Positions 57,065-64,000 of a stretch of 64,000 nt of DNA are shown here, piece by piece. Location of the stretch: the NCBI GenBank assembly GCA_947496175.1, contig CANMBU010000002.1, positions 1,054,001-1,118,000 on the forward strand, written 5' to 3'. The stretch comes from an uncultured Roseovarius sp. (lineage in GTDB: Bacteria; Pseudomonadota; Alphaproteobacteria; Rhodobacterales; Rhodobacteraceae). Under the pieces are notes generated by a model, which saw nothing but the letters and a program-made list of their open reading frames with translations, was not told the DNA's origin and did no database searches. The number at the start of each line of letters is the position of its first letter. Position 1 is the first letter of the stretch. The position numbers were made by a program, and so were the translations under genes.

Positions 57065-58309
57065 ATGAAACGTTATTCCGCCTTTGCCATCGCCCGTGAG
57101 GCGTTGAGCCATCACATGGGTTGGGAACGGGCATGGGCGTCGCCCGAGCCGAAGAAAAAGTACGATGCGATCATTATCGGTGCAGGTGGGCATGGTCTGG
57201 CGACGGCCTACTACCTCGGCAAGAACCACGGTCTGACCAATGTGGCGATCCTTGAAAAAGGCTGGCTTGGGGGCGGCAACACAGGCCGCAACACCACGAT
57301 CATCCGCTCGAATTATCTTCAGGACCCTTCAGCAGCGATTTATGAGAAGTCGCGCAGCCTTTATGAGACGCTAAGCCAGGATCTGAACTACAACATCATG
57401 TTCAGCCCGCGTGGCGTGATCATGCTCGCCCAAACCCAGCACGAGGTCCGCGGATATGAGCGCACGGCCCATGCCAACGCTTTGCAAGGTGTGAAAACCG
57501 AATTCATCTCCCCCAGCCGTGTCAAAGAGCTGTGTCCAATCATGAACATCGACGGCCCGCGTTACCCGGTGCTGGGGGGCTTGTGGCAGGCGCGTGGGGG
57601 CACTGCCCGCCATGACGCGGTGGCCTGGGGCTATGCGAGGGCCTGTTCGGCCATGGGCATGGATGTGATCCAGAAATGCGAAGTCACCGGCATCCGCTCT
57701 GAGGGTGGCAAGGTCAAAGGGGTCACCACAAATCGCGGTGATATCGACTGTGATAAGCTTGGCATCGTGGTGGCCGGTCACTCCGGGCATCTGGCCGATA
57801 TGGCGGGCTTCCGGCTTCCGATTGAGTCCGTGGCGCTTCAGGCGCTTGTGTCTGAGCCGATCAAGCCTTGCATGGACGTGGTTGTCATGGCCAACACCGT
57901 GCATGGCTATATGAGCCAGTCTGACAAAGGCGAGATGGTCATCGGCGGCGGCACCGATGGCTACAACAACTTCACGCAGCGCGGCTCATTCCACCATGTC
58001 GAGGAAACCGTGCGCGCTCTGGTGGAAACCTTCCCGATGATCGCGCGGCTCAAGATGCTGCGCCAGTGGGGCGGGATTGTTGACGTGACCGGCGACCGCT
58101 CTCCGATCCTGTCAAAAACGCCGCTGGAAAACTGCTTTATCAACTGCGGCTGGGGCACCGGCGGCTTCAAGGCCATCCCGGGAAGTGGGTGGGGCTTTGC
58201 TGAACTCATGGCCAAGGGATATTCGCCCCTGACCGCGGAATTTGGCCTCGACCGGTTCTACGAAGGCCGCTTCATCGACGAATCCGTAGCAGCGGGTGTG
58301 GCACATTGA
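57065..58309 (+). CDS. soxB: Sarcosine oxidase beta subunit
   Basis: This 414-aa flavoprotein has a Rossmann fold near residue 34 (DAIIIGAGGHGLATAYYLG) and WLGGGNTGRNTTIIRSNYL. It carries covalent FMN and oxidises sarcosine to glycine, passing methylene groups to folate with SoxA. The usual length is about 415 aa. It starts after GGAGG. Confidence 0.95.
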   Translation: MKRYSAFAIAREALSHHMGWERAWASPEPKKKYDAIIIGAGGHGLATAYYLGKNHGLTNVAILEKGWLGGGNTGRNTTIIRSNYLQDPSAAIYEKSRSLYETLSQDLNYNIMFSPRGVIMLAQTQHEVRGYERTAHANALQGVKTEFISPSRVKELCPIMNIDGPRYPVLGGLWQARGGTARHDAVAWGYARACSAMGMDVIQKCEVTGIRSEGGKVKGVTTNRGDIDCDKLGIVVAGHSGHLADMAGFRLPIESVALQALVSEPIKPCMDVVVMANTVHGYMSQSDKGEMVIGGGTDGYNNFTQRGSFHHVEETVRALVETFPMIARLKMLRQWGGIVDVTGDRSPILSKTPLENCFINCGWGTGGFKAIPGSGWGFAELMAKGYSPLTAEFGLDRFYEGRFIDESVAAGVAH

Positions 58310-58490
58310 TGACACCTTGCGATTTCCATGGGTCTAACTCTGTATTGACCCCCAACCCGGCAAAGAAACGCCGAACCCGTCGGTTCAAAAACGCGGGGAT
58401 CGGCCCAATTTTGCCACGTGAAGGGGGCTGTTCTTCCATTCTTAACGTACCGCCACAATATTGTGTGACAGGTCGAGTGGAGAGCAGTTT

Positions 58491-58769
58491 ATGTCCGATA
58501 ATAACCAATGGAGGCAAAACCAGAATTACAGCCCCAAACCGTCCGACGATGACGGTGGCGCGGCGTTGTTCTGGGTTCTGGTCGTTGTCGTGGCATTGGG
58601 CGTGTTCGTTGCCGCAAACTTTGCCACTGGCTCGGTCCGCGGAGAGCTGTCAGCCCCGCCTGCAACCGAAGTTGAACAACAACCAACCTCTGTTGCAACC
58701 GACGACGCTGAGCCTATGGACGACAACGCCACATTCGGCACCAAGGCGACCTTCACGTCGGGCGACTGA
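58491..58769 (+). CDS. Small single-pass membrane protein between soxB and soxD
   Basis: This 92-aa protein starts MSDNNQWRQNQNYSPK and has one transmembrane helix at residues 23-45, followed by a short, acidic, Thr-rich tail. GGAGAG precedes the ATG at 58491; a frame from 58461 is less likely. No family is recognised. Its position in the sox operon is not typical. Confidence 0.7.
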   Translation: MSDNNQWRQNQNYSPKPSDDDGGAALFWVLVVVVALGVFVAANFATGSVRGELSAPPATEVEQQPTSVATDDAEPMDDNATFGTKATFTSGD

Positions 58770-58880
58770 TCCAAAATCCTTTAACGACTTAGTCGGCGGT
58801 CTGTTTCAGGCTGCCGTATTTTCATTTGTGTCCGCTTTTCGCGGCCAAATGGGACATGACTTTCGCAAATGGAGCAAGCC

Positions 58881-59210
58881 ATGCTGATCCTTGAATGCCC
58901 GTGCTGCGGCGTGACGGGCGAAGAAACCGAATTTGCAGGCGGCGGCGAGGCGCATCTCAAGCGTTTTGGCCCCGGCTCCAGCGACGATGAGTTTCACACT
59001 TATCTGTTCGCCAAGGAAAACCCCAAGGGCGTGCATTTCGAACGCTGGCGGCATGCCAACGGCTGCGGCAAGTGGTTTCTGGCCGCGCGCAACACCATGA
59101 CGCTCGAAGTCTATGGCACCTACAGCGCGCAAACCTACGAGCCGCCGCAGGACATCAAGGACAAGATCTCGGCCAAAGTGCCGGGCTGGAGCTGGAGGGA
59201 GTTCTCATGA
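58881..59210 (+). CDS. soxD: Sarcosine oxidase delta subunit
   Basis: This 109-aa subunit has the zinc-binding Cys6, Cys8 and Cys9 in MLILECPCCGVTGEE and later His. The start at 58881 follows GGAG by 6 nt; a start at 58869 has no support. It overlaps soxA by 4 nt. Confidence 0.94.
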   Translation: MLILECPCCGVTGEETEFAGGGEAHLKRFGPGSSDDEFHTYLFAKENPKGVHFERWRHANGCGKWFLAARNTMTLEVYGTYSAQTYEPPQDIKDKISAKVPGWSWREFS

Positions 59211-62200
59211 GCACGCGTCTGGCAACGGGCGGGCGTCTGGTCAACAAGGCGCGCGCGATGGAGTTTACCTTTAATGGCAAGCGCTTGCGAGGCTTTGAGG
59301 GCGACACCCTGGCTTCTGCGCTTCTGGCCAACGATCAGATGCTGGTGGGACGTTCTTTTAAGTATCACCGTCCGCGCGGCATCGTGGCCTCGGGTGCGGA
59401 AGAACCCAACGCCTTGGTGAACATGGGGCGCGAAGAGACGTTCGAGCCAAATCAACGCGCCACTACAACCGAGTTGTTCGACGGGCTGCGCGCCACTTCG
59501 CAAAATCACTTCCCAAGCCTGGAATTCGATGTCGGCGCGATCAACAGCAAGCTGGCGCGGTTTTTGCCCGCAGGCTTCTACTACAAGATGTTCATCCACC
59601 CTCGGCCGCTCTGGAAGCATGTCTATGAGCCGTTCATCCGCAAGTCGGCGGGTCTGGGCAAAGCCCCGCGCGACCGCGATCAGGACAAGTATGAACATCT
59701 CTATGCGTTCTACGATGTTGTCGTGATCGGCGGTGGTATTGCCGGGCTTCTGGCCGCCAAAGCAGCAGGCGAGGCGGGCGTCAAGGTGCTCTTGATGGAG
59801 CAGACCGCCCATTGGGGCGGGCGTGCGCTGGTTGACACCGGAACTGTCAACCAAATGCCTGTGGATAAGTTCGTGGACGAAACCGTGTCGACTTTGGCTG
59901 ACATGCCCAATGTCACGATGCGTTTACGGATGATGGGTGCAGGGGTCTATGATCACGGGTATTTGCTTGGATATGAACGGGTTAGCGACCATTCTCCAAG
60001 TAAAAATACACCGCGTCACCGGCTCTGGCGGATACGGGCAAAACAGATTGTCACTGCGACGGGGGCAATTGAGCGTCCGCTGAGTTTTGCGGGCAATGAT
60101 ATCCCCGGTGTAATGTTGGCCTCAGCGGTGCGGGATTATGTCGCCAACTACGGCGTTTCCATTGGCGATCGGACCGTCGTTGTGACCAACAATGACGACG
60201 CCTATCAGACGGCCATCGCGATGAAAAACGCAGGTCTTGATGTGCCCTTGATCGTTGACGCGCGCGCAAATGGCGGCGGTGCACTGGCACAAGAGGCGCG
60301 CGATATGGGCATCCGTGTCGAAAACGGCAAAGGCATCTCCAAAGTCAAAGGCGGCAAACGGGTCACGGGAGTGGCCATTTGTTCACAAGCCGGCGAGGGG
60401 ATGCCCTTAGAGGAAGTGGCCTGCGACGTTGTTGCAATGTCAGGCGGCTGGTCTCCGGTGGTGCATCTTTGGTCCCATTGCGGGGGCAAACTGATCTGGG
60501 ATGAGGCGCAGGCCATGTTCCGCCCCGATCCCGAGAAAGCCCCGACCGGTGCCCAAGGCGAAGGCTTTGTGTCCGTGGCGGGATCTGCAAATGGCGCGAT
60601 GGATCTGGCGGACATTGTCTCGGATGCTGTCAGCGCAGGCCGGGCCGCAGCCAAAGAAACCGGCGGCAAACCCAAAACGACCAAAGCGCCCGAGGCCAGC
60701 AGCCCAAAGATGGCTGCGATGGAACCAATTTGGCTGATGCCGCAGGGGGCCAATATCAAGCTGCGCTCCAAGTCTTGGCTCGACTATCAGAACGACGTGA
60801 AAGTGTCTGATGTGCAACTGGCAGCGCGCGAGGGATTTGAGAGCGTCGAACATGCCAAGCGATACACCACCCTGGGTATGGCCACAGATCAAGGAAAGTT
60901 GAGCAATATCAACGGTCTTGCGATCCTTTCTGATGCGCTAAATCAACCTATTCCGCAGACTGGAACAACCACGTTCCGTCCGCCCTATACACCCATCTCT
61001 ATGGCAGCGATTGCCGGTGAGGCCCGTGGTCCGATCTTTCAGCCGCTGCGCAGGACACCCATGCATGACTGGCACGAGGAAAACGGCGCATATTGGGAGC
61101 CCGTGGGCCAATGGCGGCGGCCCTATTGCTTCCGCAAGACACCGGGTGAAGATATCGAGACCGCTGTCAAGCGCGAGATCAATCAGACACGGTCAAGCCT
61201 GGGCCTTCTCGATGCCTCAACCCTTGGCAAACTCATCGTCAAAGGCCCAGACGCGGGCAAATTCCTCGACATGCTCTACACGAACATGATGAGCACGTTG
61301 AAACCCGGTCGCTGTCGCTATGGCTTGATGTGCAACGAAAACGGCTTCTTGACCGATGACGGCGTGGTGGCGCGCATTGATGAGGACACGTTCCTCTGCC
61401 ACACCACCACTGGCGGCGCCGACAGCATCCATGCGCATATGGAAGATTGGCTGCAATGCGAATGGTGGGACTGGAAAGTCTATGTTGCCAACGTGACCGA
61501 GCAATATGCGCAAGTCGCCGTGGTTGGTCCAAATGCACGTAAAACCTTGGAAAAGCTGACCAAAGACGACCTCAGCGCCGAGGCCATTCCATTCATGGCG
61601 TGGCAGGACATCCAGTTCGGTGACATCAACGCCCGCGTCTACCGCATCTCCTTCTCGGGTGAGCTGAGCTATGAGATTGCTGTGCCTGCCTCTCAGGGCC
61701 GCGCCTTTTGGGATCAGTTGCTGGAGGCCGGGGCCGAGTTTGGCGTGATGCCCTATGGCACCGAGGCCCTGCACGTGATGCGCGCCGAGAAGGGCTTTAT
61801 CATGATCGGCGACGAAACCGACGGCACGGTCATCCCACAGGACCTTGGCCTTGACTGGGCGATTTCCAAGAAGAAAGAGGATTATCTCGGCAAACGCGCC
61901 CAAACCCGCAGCCATATGTCGGATTCCAATCGCTGGAAACTGGTCGGGCTGGAAACTGTAGATGGTTCAGTTTTGCCTGATGGCGCCTATTGCACGGCTG
62001 AGGGCACCAATGAGAACGGTCAGCGAAACGTGCAGGGACGTGTAACCTCGACCTACTACTCGCCGACTCTCGACAGAGGCATCGCCATGGGCCTGATCAA
62101 ACACGGACCAGACCGCATGGGTGAAGTTCTGGAATTCCCGAAAACTGATGGCACCGTGATCAAAGCCAAAATCGTCAACCCTGTCTTCTATGATTCCGAG

Positions 62201-62221
62201 GGGGAGAAACAAAATGTCTAG
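59207..62221 (+). CDS. soxA: Sarcosine oxidase alpha subunit
   Basis: This 1004-aa protein has an N-terminal ferredoxin-like domain, an NAD-binding domain near residue 170 (DVVVIGGGIAGLLAAKAAGE), and a C-terminal GcvT-like folate domain from about 620. It makes the NAD and tetrahydrofolate sites of the complex. The start at 59207 overlaps soxD; the longer frame from 59072 lies in soxD. Confidence 0.95.
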   Translation: MSTRLATGGRLVNKARAMEFTFNGKRLRGFEGDTLASALLANDQMLVGRSFKYHRPRGIVASGAEEPNALVNMGREETFEPNQRATTTELFDGLRATSQNHFPSLEFDVGAINSKLARFLPAGFYYKMFIHPRPLWKHVYEPFIRKSAGLGKAPRDRDQDKYEHLYAFYDVVVIGGGIAGLLAAKAAGEAGVKVLLMEQTAHWGGRALVDTGTVNQMPVDKFVDETVSTLADMPNVTMRLRMMGAGVYDHGYLLGYERVSDHSPSKNTPRHRLWRIRAKQIVTATGAIERPLSFAGNDIPGVMLASAVRDYVANYGVSIGDRTVVVTNNDDAYQTAIAMKNAGLDVPLIVDARANGGGALAQEARDMGIRVENGKGISKVKGGKRVTGVAICSQAGEGMPLEEVACDVVAMSGGWSPVVHLWSHCGGKLIWDEAQAMFRPDPEKAPTGAQGEGFVSVAGSANGAMDLADIVSDAVSAGRAAAKETGGKPKTTKAPEASSPKMAAMEPIWLMPQGANIKLRSKSWLDYQNDVKVSDVQLAAREGFESVEHAKRYTTLGMATDQGKLSNINGLAILSDALNQPIPQTGTTTFRPPYTPISMAAIAGEARGPIFQPLRRTPMHDWHEENGAYWEPVGQWRRPYCFRKTPGEDIETAVKREINQTRSSLGLLDASTLGKLIVKGPDAGKFLDMLYTNMMSTLKPGRCRYGLMCNENGFLTDDGVVARIDEDTFLCHTTTGGADSIHAHMEDWLQCEWWDWKVYVANVTEQYAQVAVVGPNARKTLEKLTKDDLSAEAIPFMAWQDIQFGDINARVYRISFSGELSYEIAVPASQGRAFWDQLLEAGAEFGVMPYGTEALHVMRAEKGFIMIGDETDGTVIPQDLGLDWAISKKKEDYLGKRAQTRSHMSDSNRWKLVGLETVDGSVLPDGAYCTAEGTNENGQRNVQGRVTSTYYSPTLDRGIAMGLIKHGPDRMGEVLEFPKTDGTVIKAKIVNPVFYDSEGEKQNV

Positions 62222-62783
62222 CGCAGTGAGTGCCCTGGGCGGCGCAAGATACGAGGGATATGTCCGGGTTGAAGAACAGGGACTTCGTGGCATGATCACC
62301 CTGCGCGGGGATCTGAACTCCGCCAAGATGAAAAAAGCGGTCTTGGATGTGACTGGGGTCAAGCTTCCCAAGCAGCGTGAAATCCTGCACGAAGGTGATA
62401 AGGCTGTCGCCTGGATGTCGCCTGATGAACTGCTGGTCATGGTGCCTTATGACGCTGTAAGTGAAACATTAGCCTCACTTGAAAAAGCGTTGAAAGGTAA
62501 TCACTTTCTTGCCGTTATTGTCTCTGATGCCCGCGCAGTTTTCTGCCTCTCTGGCGATGACGTGCGTGAGATTGTCGCCAAGCTTTGCCCGGTTGATATG
62601 GCCCCGACTACCTTTGCCCCCGGCCAGATTCGCCGCACTCGTATGGCCCAGATTGCAGCTGCCTTCTGGATGACCTCCGAGAAGCAGATTGAGATCGTCT
62701 GCTTCCGCTCCGTCGCGCAATACGCTTTTGATCTGCTCAAAGATGCCGCAGAACCGAGGGGCGAGGTGGGCGCGTTCTTGTAA
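62214..62783 (+). CDS. soxG: Sarcosine oxidase gamma subunit
   Basis: This 189-aa subunit has the SoxG pattern MITLRGDLNSAKMKKAVLDV and the late FWMTSEKQIEIVCFRSVAQY. The start at 62214 overlaps soxA by 8 nt. It completes the heterotetramer. The end of the operon is probably here or after the gap at 62784. Confidence 0.94.
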   Translation: MSSAVSALGGARYEGYVRVEEQGLRGMITLRGDLNSAKMKKAVLDVTGVKLPKQREILHEGDKAVAWMSPDELLVMVPYDAVSETLASLEKALKGNHFLAVIVSDARAVFCLSGDDVREIVAKLCPVDMAPTTFAPGQIRRTRMAQIAAAFWMTSEKQIEIVCFRSVAQYAFDLLKDAAEPRGEVGAFL

Positions 62784-62951
62784 CGCGCACGACCCCCAAT
62801 CTGACGCCACATCGAATGCAGGCTCGCATGGTTGTGCGCAATCTGGCTATGTCCCTCACCTAAAAATGAGGGGTTTGTGAGCTTTTTCCCAGTTTCCAAA
62901 GCTTTGCAGTCGCTTACATCGTTTTCCGAAACCTTGAAACATGTAGCGATT

Positions 62952-63983
62952 ATGCCAGTCTTCACCGTCTTTGCCCTTGGGCAATCGAACATTTCCATTT
63001 CCGGAGGCGAACAGCTTTCGGGCATCACTCAGGGTGATGGCAGTCACCTTGTGGGTGAGACGATTACGCTTAACGTCAATGCGTGGGAACCAATTGAGGT
63101 TTTTGACAGCGAGGCCAATTTTCAGGACTCTGATAACAGCCAGACCCTCGATAGCGCCCAAACCTTTGATGGCGTGGCCTATGCCGCCGGTCTGCGGGTT
63201 GAGGCCGAATACGGGCTGACGGTGCAGGACCCGGATGGAAACGTCTTTGAACTTCTGGGGGTTAACATCAACGAGCCGGGTGTCACAAGCTTTGCCACGG
63301 TCGAGGGATTGGCCTTTGTCGGTGGGGTTGGGGGCTTTCCCCCAATTGGCGTGCCGCTGACGGTTGTGTCTAATCAAGAAGGTCCGTCACAGCCTTTTGC
63401 CTCCCTTGCCACGCCCCCCTGTTTTACTGCTGGCTCACTGATCGTCACTCCGCGCGGCTTGTGTCCTGTCGAAACTCTGCGCCCGGGTGATCTTGTACAA
63501 ACGCTGGACAATGGGTTGCAGCCGCTACTTTGGAGCGGGAAGGCGCATATCCCGCAAAGTGTCTTGATTGAAGACATCCGGTTCCGGCCTGTCCTGGTCA
63601 GGAAAGACGCTTTTGGCCCAGGCCAACCCAATCGCGATATGCATTTGTCCCAACAACACCGCGTGCTGGTGCGCGGCTGGCGGGCCGAGCTTTTCTATGG
63701 TGAAAACGAGATCCTTGTCCCAATCGCCAAGCTTGTAAACGACACGACGATCTTGATTGATCACGCCGTGCGGGACATCACCTATGTGCATCTTCTTTTT
63801 GGGTCGCATGAGATCATTTGGGGCGATGGGCTTTTGAGTGAAAGTTTCCTGCCCTCGGCTCTGCACGACTCGCCCACGCAACAAGAGATACTGCGTCTGT
63901 TCCCGAACTGCGTGCCCTCTGTAGGCGACGAGTTAGCGGCAAGACTGTGCATCAAAGACAAGCGCACGAGCCTGCTGATCTAG
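62952..63983 (+). CDS. Hint_2-domain protein downstream of sox
   Basis: This 343-aa protein starts MPVFTVFALGQSNISISGGE, has an N-terminal domain of unknown fold, and a Hint_2 domain from Cys157 (CFTAGSLIVTPRGLCPVETL), with LSQQHRVLVRG later. It resembles the C-terminal part of the RTX-Hint protein at 4396 but lacks RTX repeats. The start at 62952 is chosen; the frame opens at 62832. Confidence 0.85.
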   Translation: MPVFTVFALGQSNISISGGEQLSGITQGDGSHLVGETITLNVNAWEPIEVFDSEANFQDSDNSQTLDSAQTFDGVAYAAGLRVEAEYGLTVQDPDGNVFELLGVNINEPGVTSFATVEGLAFVGGVGGFPPIGVPLTVVSNQEGPSQPFASLATPPCFTAGSLIVTPRGLCPVETLRPGDLVQTLDNGLQPLLWSGKAHIPQSVLIEDIRFRPVLVRKDAFGPGQPNRDMHLSQQHRVLVRGWRAELFYGENEILVPIAKLVNDTTILIDHAVRDITYVHLLFGSHEIIWGDGLLSESFLPSALHDSPTQQEILRLFPNCVPSVGDELAARLCIKDKRTSLLI

Positions 63984-64000
63984 CTCTTACCGAAAAAATC

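Overview
The window reads as an alphaproteobacterial chromosome, most likely a marine Rhodobacterales (Roseobacter-group) bacterium. The support is a soxB-D-A-G sarcosine oxidase operon, a ccmI-ruvX-DUF1289 cluster, proteins carrying Hint_2 domains with RTX repeats, and the style of the conjugation genes. No organism name can be read from the sequence, and no rRNA, functional tRNA, CRISPR array or intact insertion sequence was found.

Region 1 (about 1-12.2 kb) is an accessory region of moderate GC. It holds a RidA-family gene cut by the window edge, three transcription factors (two LysR, one AraC), an exported cyclase-family hydrolase, a large RTX-Hint protein flanked by two small related FAS1-like proteins, and a leftward cluster of cupin, RidA, EamA transporter, PNPOx-GNAT fusion and second cupin genes. 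A gene-poor, decayed stretch (12.2-13.1 kb) with a degenerate tRNA-Arg-like sequence separates it from region 2.

Region 2 (13.1-21.2 kb) is a GC-rich, co-directional catabolic and detoxification operon opposite a LysR regulator. It encodes an SRPBCC protein, DUF427, an unknown exported protein, a DUF4345-like membrane protein, an exported haloalkane dehalogenase with every subfamily II catalytic landmark, a Tag-like DNA glycosylase homologue, DUF1330, an NADPH:quinone-type oxidoreductase and a glutathione S-transferase. A separate LysR gene follows.

Region 3 (21.15-53.1 kb) is the backbone of an integrative and conjugative element. From left to right, almost all leftward, it has DUF2274, trbI-G-F-L-K-J-E-D-C-B, a PIN-like DUF4935 gene, a CopG-like gene, traG, a MOBP-type relaxase, a candidate oriT, a lytic transglycosylase, a TraF peptidase, DUF2840, an AlpA-like gene, a frameshifted DUF6499/DUF2285 gene, a second DUF2285 gene and a divergent xre gene with a nested operator. 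A TetR-controlled cargo (amidohydrolase, GST, ABM monooxygenase) comes next. The maintenance module follows: DUF736, membrane protein, DUF2493, Toprim, ParB, DUF932 and a tyrosine integrase. The integrase abuts dusA, whose AT-rich 5' end looks supplied by the element. No second dusA 5' copy was found, so the left boundary is unresolved. ParB and DUF932 share a structured leader about 42 nt long at the same distance from their start codons.

Region 4 (53.1-64 kb) looks like core chromosome. It has dusA, a 2OG-Fe(II) dioxygenase-like gene, a possible 28-codon ORF, the leftward ccmI-ruvX-DUF1289 operon, the rightward soxB-D-A-G operon and a second Hint_2 protein.
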